A program made the position numbers and the translations under genes. From Paraplanobispora takensis (GTDB taxonomy: Bacteria > Actinomycetota > Actinomycetes > Streptosporangiales > Streptosporangiaceae), in NCBI RefSeq assembly GCF_016863195.1, contig NZ_BOOK01000069.1, positions 1-45,029 of the forward strand: a DNA stretch of 45,029 bases, in the 5' to 3' direction. Below the pieces are notes generated by a model. That model was given only the letters and a program-made list of their open reading frames with translations, searched no databases and had not been told where the DNA came from. Positions 24,070-31,771 of this stretch are shown piece by piece. Every line of letters starts with the position of its first letter. Position 1 is the stretch's first letter.

Positions 24070-26417
24070 CGACTCACCTCCCACAGGTGTGGGAGGACCC
24101 CGTCCAGGACGCTCTCTTATCCGAGGTGACTGGCTCACCCCCACGGGCGTGGGGAGGACGAACAGGGGCAGGGAGATGAACGGGCGCAGACCGGCTCACC
24201 CCCACGGGCGGGGGGAGGACGAGACCTACCCGACGCTGCAGCTCGGCAGCGTCGGCTCACCCCCACGGGCGTGGGGAGGACACCATGACCGTCCTGAAGG
24301 ACACGCCCCACGTCGGCTCACCCCCACGGGCGTGGGGAGGACGGCACATCCGGGCGCACGTACATCGCCCATGACGGCTCACCCCCACGGGCGTGGGGAG
24401 GACCCGGATTCCTGGACCCGCTAGTGGTCGGTCGACGGCTCACCCCCACGGGCGTGGGGAGGACGGGCTGGACCACCTGGGCATCACCGCACACCACGGC
24501 TCACCCCCACGGGCGTGGGGAGGACGGCGCCCCGGGGAGGGATTGCTCGTATCTTGGCGGCTCACCCCCACGGGCGTGGGGAGGACACATCCGCACTGCG
24601 CATCATCGGCGAGGCCAGCGGCTCACCCCCACGGGCGTGGGGAGGACGTGGTGGCCGTGACCTTCAGCCCGCCCGGGGTCGGCTCACCCCCACGGGCGTG
24701 GGGAGGACTGTGGGAGCGGGCGCTCCTCAGTGGTCGTCGTCGGCTCACCCCCACGGGCGTGGGGAGGACCCGTAGGAACCGCAGGGTTTTCGCCACGGTG
24801 GAGGCTCACCCCCACGGGCGTGGGGAGGACGCCGGAACGCGAGTTCTGGAGCGCAGGTTCGTCGGCTCACCCCCACGGGCGTGGGGAGGACTGCAACCTG
24901 TCCTGCCGCTACTGCGATACCCCCGGCTCACCCCCACGGGCGTGGGGAGGACCTCATCCAAGTCGACCCACCGCAGTCCGAGAGCGGCTCACCCCCACGG
25001 GCGTGGGGAGGACGGAAAAGGAGAACCGCCAGCCACGGAGAGGGCCGGCTCACCCCCACGGGCGTGGGGAGGACTCCACCTCGACCCGCGCGGTTCGGCC
25101 ATCGATCGGCTCACCCCCACGGGCGTGGGGAGGACGATCTCGGTGGTGTGGGGTTCGGGGCTGGTGTCGGCTCACCCCCACGGGCGTGGGGAGGACAATT
25201 GCAATCTGGGACACATCAACCTGGATGCCGGCTCACCCCCACGGGCGTGGGGAGGACGCGGTGACGAGGAACTGCAACGGCAGCCCCTGCGGCTCACCCC
25301 CACGGGCGTGGGGAGGACCTCATGCTGCCCGACGACGAGTTCGACGCACTCGGCTCACCCCCACGGGCGTGGGGAGGACGGGGTGATGTGACCGACAAGG
25401 AGAACATGGGGCGGCTCACCCCCACGGGCGTGGGGAGGACGAGCACGTGATCAAGACCAAGCGGTTCGCTGACGGCTCACCCCCACGGGCGTGGGGAGGA
25501 CATCACCCGGTGGAGCTCGACGTAGTCGGCCTGCGGCTCACCCCCACGGGCGTGGGGAGGACTCGGCCTCAACGCCGTTTTCCCGGCAGATCTCCGGCTC
25601 ACCCCCACGGGCGTGGGGAGGACCACCTCCCCGCCCGTCGCCGTGAGCTCGGCGGCGGCTCACCCCCACGGGCGTGGGGAGGACTACTTCAAAGGTCCTG
25701 TTGTTGCTCATGCGGCCGGCTCACCCCCACGGGCGTGGGGAGGACAGGGCCGGAATCTAACCGGCCTAACTGGCTAACGGCTCACCCCCACGGGCGTGGG
25801 GAGGACTCGACCACGACCCTCGGGAGCGGTCTGTGGTCCGGCTCACCCCCACGGGCGTGGGGAGGACGTCGCCGACGCCGTTGTCACTCGACTCCTGGAG
25901 CGGCTCACCCCCACGGGCGTGGGGAGGACCAGTTTCAGGTCTGGTCGATATCGTCACTAAACGGCTCACCCCCACGGGCGTGGGGAGGACCTCACGGCCG
26001 CCTCCCACACCTCGTCCGGAACCGGCTCACCCCCACGGGCGTGGGGAGGACTCCTTGGAGTCGCGCACCGCTCGGCCGCCGCCCGGCTCACCCCCACGGA
26101 CGTGGGGAGGACGGGGGCCACGGCCGACCGCGGCCGATACCAGCCGGCTCACCCTCACGGGCGTGGGGAGGACCTGACGCCGATGGCGCAGGGCGGGGTC
26201 CTGTCCGGCTCACCTCCACGGGCGTGGGGAGGACCGGGGGCCGAGCTTCCAGTCCTCGGAGCGGACCGGCTCACCCCCACGGGCGTGGGGAGGACGCGGC
26301 CATCCGGCTGGCCTGCGCGGAAAACCGCGGCTCACCCCCACGGGCATGGGGAGGACACCTGCTCCACCTGGCAGCCGACCGCGTCGACCGGCTCACCTCT
26401 ACAGGCGTGATAAGGAC
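24070..26417 (-). CRISPR. Type I-E CRISPR array 2 (39 repeats)
   Basis: On the + strand the repeat begins CGGCTCACC and ends GGGGAGGAC, the reverse complement of the array 1 repeat, so the crRNA reads on the minus strand toward array 1. The period is 61 bp. The trailer-end repeat (24070-24098) is heavily mutated yet keeps the exact spacing. The leader-end repeat (26389-26417) has several changes (CTCTACAGGCGTGATAAG core). Further variants occur at about 24193, 26085, 26145, 26206 and 26328, mostly toward the leader end. Two spacers read as parts of phage metabolic genes, described in the findings. Confidence 0.98.
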
Positions 26418-26511
26418 GTCAAAGACGGTCAATGGGCACCATGCTTCACCTTCATGCAATGGAGGGTCATCTAAATTTCATCTGTTTAGTTTTCAATCTG
26501 CGGGACTTTAT
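26418..26511 (-). promoter_or_regulatory. AT-rich leader of array 2
   Basis: This 94-bp stretch between cas6e and the first repeat is AT-rich against a GC-rich background (on the + strand CTAAATTTCATCTGTTTAG). On the minus strand it contains CCCGCAGATTGAAAACT (26488-26504). A nearly identical string, CCCGCTCGTTGAAAACT, lies before array 3 (34398-34414). It should hold the array promoter. Confidence 0.65.
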
Positions 26512-27213
26512 TCACCTAGCGGGGGCGAGACTCAGTAGGCCGCAACCGTAGGCCTTGCCTCGGCCGATGCCGTTTCGTACAGCGGAGGCAAAGAGATTGG
26601 AGTCTGTGACAATGAGATGACCGTCATAGCGGACGTGGTCGATGGTTAACTTCTGCGCCTCTTCTCTGACGTGGGTCTTGCCCTGCATCCGAAACGCGGG
26701 GGAGGGAGCAACATCGGGACGGCCGTTTCTGCCGGCCGGGATGACAAAACCGTTGCGTTCCCCCTGGCGGATTATCCAGTTGATCTGAGCTTCGGGAGTG
26801 CGATGGACAACGCGACGTGGCTGATCCCGCTTTCCCTGTTCGGCGCGTCTGTTCTGTTGCTTCTCATCCCGCTTGACGGCTCTTGTGGGGTTGGCTACCA
26901 GTCGGAATGCGAATCGATGGCCACCTGTAATGGCCGCGAACAGAGGCTGCAGGTCTCGTACTTGGTACGGCTCGCTGAGGTAGTACTTCGGCAAGCCCGA
27001 CCAGTCGGGTTCGACATGGCTCTGCACATACAGCAGAAATCCCTGTTCGCTCTGGTCGAGGCGCCATAGCACGCCGTGTTCCTGTCGGGGCGGCTGTTCA
27101 CCTTCGACCTGTGGGAATGCCGTCATCACGGTGCGGTGCATCTGGTGCACATCCGCATAGTCACGGCGAAATTCCCGCGAGGTCACATCAATTTTTAGCT
27201 TGCTCAGGAACAC
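26512..27213 (-). CDS. cas6e: Cas6e/CasE, crRNA-processing endoribonuclease
   Basis: A 233-aa protein matching CasE: FLSKLKIDVTSREFRRDYAD, then HQMHRTVMTAFP with the expected catalytic His (His26), and the C-terminal Gly-rich loop GIGRGKAYGCGLLSLAP. It should cut the repeat stem and remain bound as part of Cascade. It overlaps cas5e by 26 bp. It is the last gene of the operon; where cas1-cas2 would follow, there is only the leader of array 2. Confidence 0.95.
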   Translation of the reverse strand: MFLSKLKIDVTSREFRRDYADVHQMHRTVMTAFPQVEGEQPPRQEHGVLWRLDQSEQGFLLYVQSHVEPDWSGLPKYYLSEPYQVRDLQPLFAAITGGHRFAFRLVANPTRAVKRDEKQQNRRAEQGKRDQPRRVVHRTPEAQINWIIRQGERNGFVIPAGRNGRPDVAPSPAFRMQGKTHVREEAQKLTIDHVRYDGHLIVTDSNLFASAVRNGIGRGKAYGCGLLSLAPAR

Positions 27214-27955
27214 CCGAGCCTCCTGCTGAAATCATTTTCTCGGTCAGGGCGACATAGCCGGAAAGCACGGTCCGGGTTGTGAAACGCCGGTCGTTTCGGG
27301 CAAGGGAAATAGGCTGGTCACGCCTCGGTTCGGCGCCGGGGGTGGTGGGTTCGCACTCGATCATGGTGCGCAACTCGATGGTTTCACCGCGGCGGAGGCC
27401 ACTAAGCGCTCGATCGTGGGACTTGGGACGTGTTTCCAGCCAGAGATGCTCACGCAAGACCGTATCGAGCGATTTCTCCTGTAGACCTTCGGCAGTACAT
27501 GGTTCTCCGGGGCGGCCAATACCGATCAGCGGGCGGGTCGGCACGAAAGGCTTGCGACCGAAACACAGTGGCCAGTGGGGACGTTGCACTGCCTCAGCGG
27601 CTTGGTTGAGCGTGGGCTCGTCCCCTTCGAGCACGACAAGGAATAACGCGTCGGCCAGATAGTAGCGCTCGCTGACAACGGTGCGGTGACCACCTCCTGC
27701 GGTGGTAGGGACGTTTTGAGCGGTGTGGTAGTCACGTTCCAGAATGCCTTCACGGTCGACGCGTACCGCCATGCGCAGCTGTGCGAGTCGGCCCAGGCGC
27801 GTTGAGTCGTCGCGGGAGATGCCCAAGGCTGCGCCGAGCAAGCCGACGATGCCGGACTTGGTGGGTTCTGATGTGGTCTCGCGGGTCGTGAAACGTGACC
27901 GGATGCCCCAGGACTGCATGGGGGCATCCAGACAGAGCGCCAGACTGAACGCCAT
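27188..27955 (-). CDS. cas5e: Cas5e/CasD, Cascade subunit
   Basis: A 255-aa protein with the family opening LALCLDAPMQSWGIRSRFTTRETTSEPTKSGIVGLLGAALGISR. The single Cas5e caps the 5' handle of the crRNA in Cascade. Six bases separate its start from the cas7e stop. The frame is full-length with no missing segment. Confidence 0.95.
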   Translation of the reverse strand: MAFSLALCLDAPMQSWGIRSRFTTRETTSEPTKSGIVGLLGAALGISRDDSTRLGRLAQLRMAVRVDREGILERDYHTAQNVPTTAGGGHRTVVSERYYLADALFLVVLEGDEPTLNQAAEAVQRPHWPLCFGRKPFVPTRPLIGIGRPGEPCTAEGLQEKSLDTVLREHLWLETRPKSHDRALSGLRRGETIELRTMIECEPTTPGAEPRRDQPISLARNDRRFTTRTVLSGYVALTEKMISAGGSGVPEQAKN

Positions 27956-27961
27956 CGCCGG

Positions 27962-29161
27962 TCAGACCTTGGCAGTGGAGAAGACGCGGCTGGCAAATTC
28001 ATCCAGGGAGGGGACCTTCTCGGTGTCTGCCAGGCCGTTGAGAGTGCCGGTCACCGAGGCGGCGGTAACCGATGCGATGTCATTTCCGCCGTAGAACCGA
28101 CGTATACGACCCAGGTGTTCGAGAAGGCGCTGAGTGGAAAGACCCAGCAGATCCGTTCCGGAGACCGGGTTCAGGAACGCGTTGGCGAGGTTCCACGCGC
28201 CTCGCTGCCGGACGACGGAGATCAGTGTGTCCGGCAGGGTGAGAGCAGCCATGGAGTTCTGCTTACCGCTGGGGACTGCGTGGATGAAGGCATACAGCCA
28301 GGTCCGAGCTGTGCGGGCGACCAGATCGGTGTCGTTGCCGAGGTTGCGGGTGAGCTGGTCCAGATCGAGGTTGGCGTAGCGGTAGTAGCAGGCACTGTTG
28401 AAGTCCACGGTGCCGATCATGTCTGCGCCCGACTCGTCTTGGGGCTTGAGGTCATCCACGGCGGTGTAGTAGTCGAACTCGTTGACCACTGCGTGGGTGG
28501 ACAAGGCATGGGCGACCTGGCAGGCGGCGTCGATATTGAAATCCTTGTTGTCGGCGATCATTCGGCCGAACAGCGCCACGTCAGCGACTTTGCTTGCGTC
28601 CAGGATGCGTCGCGCTTCAGCCAGGTCTTGCTTAGATGGTTTGATCTTTTTGGCTTTGCCAGTGCTCTTCACCTCCTCGGCATTCTCTTCTTCGCTGTCT
28701 GTGGTCTTCCGCTTGCCGCGACCTCTGGCTGCGGCCGCGGCTTTGGCGGCTGCGGCGGTTTCGAGCCGGTCCCACTCGCGGTGACAGAAGTCGGCCAGCA
28801 ACTCTGAGGCTTGGCGTCCGACAAACAGCAGGTACTGGGTTAGACGGGTGTTGGTGTCCACTCCGAATCCAAGCGCTTCCAGGCCTGCGGTCACCACAGT
28901 GGTGGTGGCCTCGGGGCTGCGGCCATGTTCGTTGATCAAGATTTCGCTGGCATTGTCGAGTAGCCGCTTGGTGCGTACGCCGGTTTCTTCATGCTTCAGG
29001 CCGTACTCGTTGAACAGCAGCCGGGCGGCGCGTTTGATGCTCTGGCTGGAGACCCTGCCGCGTGTGACACCGCCGAAAGTTGCGGTCTTGGGCTGACCTG
29101 TGTCGTCGCGGTTGAGATTGCTCACCGGGAAAGACTGCAGCAGGTGAAGCTCGATGATCAT
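27962..29161 (-). CDS. cas7e: Cas7e/CasC, Cascade backbone subunit
   Basis: A 399-aa protein beginning IELHLLQSFPVSNLNRDDTGQPKTATFGGVTRGRVSSQSIKRAAR, the classic Cas7e start, with DYYTAVDDL and an FNSACYYRYANLDLDQL segment later. Six copies form the crRNA-binding backbone. It has a charged insertion (KAAAAARGRGKRKTTDSEEENAEEVKSTGKAKKIKPSK, around residues 145-180) between helices; comparable loops occur in other actinobacterial members. Confidence 0.96.
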   Translation of the reverse strand: MIIELHLLQSFPVSNLNRDDTGQPKTATFGGVTRGRVSSQSIKRAARLLFNEYGLKHEETGVRTKRLLDNASEILINEHGRSPEATTTVVTAGLEALGFGVDTNTRLTQYLLFVGRQASELLADFCHREWDRLETAAAAKAAAAARGRGKRKTTDSEEENAEEVKSTGKAKKIKPSKQDLAEARRILDASKVADVALFGRMIADNKDFNIDAACQVAHALSTHAVVNEFDYYTAVDDLKPQDESGADMIGTVDFNSACYYRYANLDLDQLTRNLGNDTDLVARTARTWLYAFIHAVPSGKQNSMAALTLPDTLISVVRQRGAWNLANAFLNPVSGTDLLGLSTQRLLEHLGRIRRFYGGNDIASVTAASVTGTLNGLADTEKVPSLDEFASRVFSTAKV

Positions 29162-29177
29162 AGGAATCTCCTGGGGG

Positions 29178-29774
29178 TTAGATAGCTGGAGAGGGAGAGG
29201 AAGCTACAGAAGGGGTGGGGCGGTGGAAGTCTCGTGCCCAGCCCAGGCGGACTCGGTGGACACGCTCGGGATCGGCTCGCTCGTCCATGAGCGTCACCAC
29301 ATCGTCCAAAAGCTGGTAGTAGTCGAGCGTGATGTCCTCGGAGCTCAACAGCCGGATCGTTTGACGCAGGTAGTGCGGGAGGGAGGCACGGTCGACGGCA
29401 AGCAGCTGGACGAAACGTCGTTCAGCAGAGTTGCGCTCAGCAGCCAGGATTTTCATCGATGTTCCCAAGGAACGTGATCCATTGCTGCGAGTGCTTCGCG
29501 GTTGGGGATGCAGCGCGAACAGTCCGGCGACCAGAATCCATGCCTGCTGCTCGACTTGGGGCGGATCGAAAGGAAAAACCGCAGCGTAGGCTTCGGCCTC
29601 ATAACGTGGACCGTTGAGGGACCGGCGAAGCTGCGCCAGCGTCCGGCGGGCTTCCGACACCTGGTGGGCACTTCCGGACTCAAGTTTGGCGTGCAGGCTG
29701 TACAGGTGCCCGATGAAGCGGCGACGTCGCTCACGTATCTCGTCGTACGGCGTGGAGAGGGCCTGAGTGCTCAT
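29178..29774 (-). CDS. cse2: Cse2/CasB, Cascade small subunit
   Basis: A 198-aa helical protein typical of Cse2: FIGHLYSLHAKLESGSAHQVSEARRTLAQLRRSL, then PFDPPQVEQQAWILVAGLFALHP and VQLLAVDRASLPHYLRQTIRLLSSEDITLDYYQLLDDV. Two copies stabilise the R-loop. Its ATG overlaps the cse1 stop (ATGA). A Ser/Pro tail follows the conserved core. Confidence 0.93.
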   Translation of the reverse strand: MSTQALSTPYDEIRERRRRFIGHLYSLHAKLESGSAHQVSEARRTLAQLRRSLNGPRYEAEAYAAVFPFDPPQVEQQAWILVAGLFALHPQPRSTRSNGSRSLGTSMKILAAERNSAERRFVQLLAVDRASLPHYLRQTIRLLSSEDITLDYYQLLDDVVTLMDERADPERVHRVRLGWARDFHRPTPSVASSPSPAI

Positions 29775-31345
29775 GTGAGGGCCTCCTTGTTGATGAACTG
29801 CTTCGCCTGAGCGATGAACACGTCGGTGAGGCGGTGGAGCTTGCCGGTGAACTGGCCGAACACTCGCCCTGCCTCGGATAGGCTCCGACCCGTCCGAGGC
29901 GAACCGTTCGCCCAGCGATCGGCCGTGGCCGTCGCTAGTTGGCGTACGCTACGAGCCCAGCTTTCTATGGCCGTTGCTTCTGATTGCTGTCGGCGGCGGG
30001 CCTCGCCCAGGGCGCGTAGGAACCCGTCAAATGGGCCAGGAAGCCGGGCCCAGTACGCCAGATCGACGGTGCTGTCGCGTTCAACTTGCATGGCGGCGGC
30101 GTAGTCGCTTTCCATAGCGCGTAGCGCTTCGGCTACCTGATCGGCCAGGTCAACGGCGTGACCGATGATGGGACCGGCGGGCTCGTGCTGGGCGCGTAGC
30201 AGTGCAACGGGTGCGGCGACCGCTTCTTCTGACCAAGACTGGACCACTGCGGCTTGGGCTCCCAGACGCTGTCCGAACACGCGCAGCGTGTAGACGGTGT
30301 CGTCGCTGATGACGCCGTCTTCTACCAGCTCGGCAATGTGATCCAACGCCCGAGGCCGACGTCGCTGGTGCTCGTCACCGGCTAAAAGCAGCGTTTCGGT
30401 ATGCCGCCATACTCCTCGACGTTCATCCAGCCGTACTGGCCGGAACTCCTCCCACTTCTTCTGTCGTGGCTTGCGCGGAGGCCGGCGAAATGCCGACATC
30501 AGCTCCACCCCAGCCAGCTCGTCGCGTAGCTCGGTGCCTGGAGCGATCACGACACCCGCCACCACCGGGCCGGTCTCACTCTCCCGTGGCAGGAGCAGGA
30601 TGCGCCGGGACTGCCACGTCAGAAGATCGGTCCACCCTTGTGAAGAGCGCTGATCCGGCTCTGGGTTGGGGAAGGCGGCAGACTCCCACGCTGGTTGATC
30701 CTGAACGGCTGTGGGTTGGGGTTGCCCGCGTTTCGGGTTATAGATCGGCATGTTGAGCATCAAGGTCTCGTGGAGCGTTCCGCCCTCGACGACCACGACT
30801 CCGAAGTAGTTCGCCAACCCGCGTATGGAGGACTTCACGTTCTGATAGGGAGTCTTGGTCCCGCCCGGGTCATAGGCGTGAACCGTCACCAACCACCGAG
30901 CGGCTTGCCCAGCCTCCAATGTGATCTGCTCGGCCGAAGTCGTGTGATCGAAAAGCGTCACATTGTTGCCGCTCGCACGGTCAAGTACCAGCTTGGCTAC
31001 GCTTGACGGTGGACACTTGGCGAGTGGCGGACACTGCAGGAACGGCCGCTGGGAGTCGAACAAGTCGAACCGGTCAGGGTAGTCAGTTAGATATCGCTCC
31101 AGCGGGCCCGCCGTGAAGCCGTCCTTCCACACCTTCTCCCACGCATCGGTGTCAGCCGGGCCGTACACCCGATGCGCCAAGGCCAAAATCAGCCGGTATA
31201 GAGCCGCAGTCATCGTGGGGGTTTCAGCGGCCAACCGCCGCAACTTGCGCGCCTCCAGCAGCACATCCCTCAGCCCAACCTCATCGGACGAGCCATTCAC
31301 GAGCTCGACCGGCAACCATCGCTGCTCCATCAGATCGAAGATCAC
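29771..31345 (-). CDS. cse1: Cse1/CasA, Cascade large subunit
   Basis: A 524-aa protein with FDLMEQRWLPVELVNGSSDEVGLRDVLLEARKLRRL at the start, the family segment FLQCPPL, and later LDRASGNNVTLFDHT, the loop region involved in PAM recognition. The C-terminal four-helix bundle is present (FGQFTGKLHRLTDVFIAQAKQFI). It recognises PAM and recruits Cas3. It overlaps cse2 by four bases and lies 66 bp after the unknown gene at 31412-31771. Confidence 0.95.
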   Translation of the reverse strand: MIFDLMEQRWLPVELVNGSSDEVGLRDVLLEARKLRRLAAETPTMTAALYRLILALAHRVYGPADTDAWEKVWKDGFTAGPLERYLTDYPDRFDLFDSQRPFLQCPPLAKCPPSSVAKLVLDRASGNNVTLFDHTTSAEQITLEAGQAARWLVTVHAYDPGGTKTPYQNVKSSIRGLANYFGVVVVEGGTLHETLMLNMPIYNPKRGQPQPTAVQDQPAWESAAFPNPEPDQRSSQGWTDLLTWQSRRILLLPRESETGPVVAGVVIAPGTELRDELAGVELMSAFRRPPRKPRQKKWEEFRPVRLDERRGVWRHTETLLLAGDEHQRRRPRALDHIAELVEDGVISDDTVYTLRVFGQRLGAQAAVVQSWSEEAVAAPVALLRAQHEPAGPIIGHAVDLADQVAEALRAMESDYAAAMQVERDSTVDLAYWARLPGPFDGFLRALGEARRRQQSEATAIESWARSVRQLATATADRWANGSPRTGRSLSEAGRVFGQFTGKLHRLTDVFIAQAKQFINKEALT

Positions 31346-31411
31346 ATCCGTGCCTTCCTGCGTTCAGGCGCTATTACTGGCTCATCCGAGGCGGCCAGCG
31401 AGCAGTACCGA

Positions 31412-31771
31412 TTAGTCGATCAGTACACCGAAAAGACGGGAATAGCGCATGCGATATCCCTCAACCGCGCATTGGCCATCATGAAACACCAGTGCCCGAT
31501 GTCGGCTTAGCCAGGAACTCCCGGAGAAGACCAGCGGGACCGGCTGCCGCTGAATCGCCTCGACCAGCCCGTAGGGCACATCAGCCGGCGCGATGAGCCG
31601 CACACAAGAATCCAGCAACTGTCCGAGGACCTCAACGGAGAACGAGGCATCACGGTCCAGGTCGATAGGCGTGGTGCCCTCTACTGGGATGACACCCACA
31701 GCAGATGACTGGAGGGCCACCACCTCGGCGATCATCTGGATCGTTTCCGGGAGATCGTCAGTTTCGCTCAT
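31412..31771 (-). CDS. Unknown protein between cas3 and cse1
   Basis: A 119-aa acidic, strand-rich protein (SSAVGVIPVEGTTPIDLDRDASFSVEVLGQLLDSCVRLIAPAD, then VPLVFSGSSWLSRHRALVFHDGQCAVEGYRMRYSRLFGVL). It matches no Cas family that I know. It overlaps the end of cas3 by 14 bp, so it is co-translated within the effector operon. In standard I-E loci cas3 is followed directly by cse1. It may be an accessory or regulatory factor of interference. The overlap and intact frame argue it is real. Confidence 0.8.
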   Translation of the reverse strand: MSETDDLPETIQMIAEVVALQSSAVGVIPVEGTTPIDLDRDASFSVEVLGQLLDSCVRLIAPADVPYGLVEAIQRQPVPLVFSGSSWLSRHRALVFHDGQCAVEGYRMRYSRLFGVLID

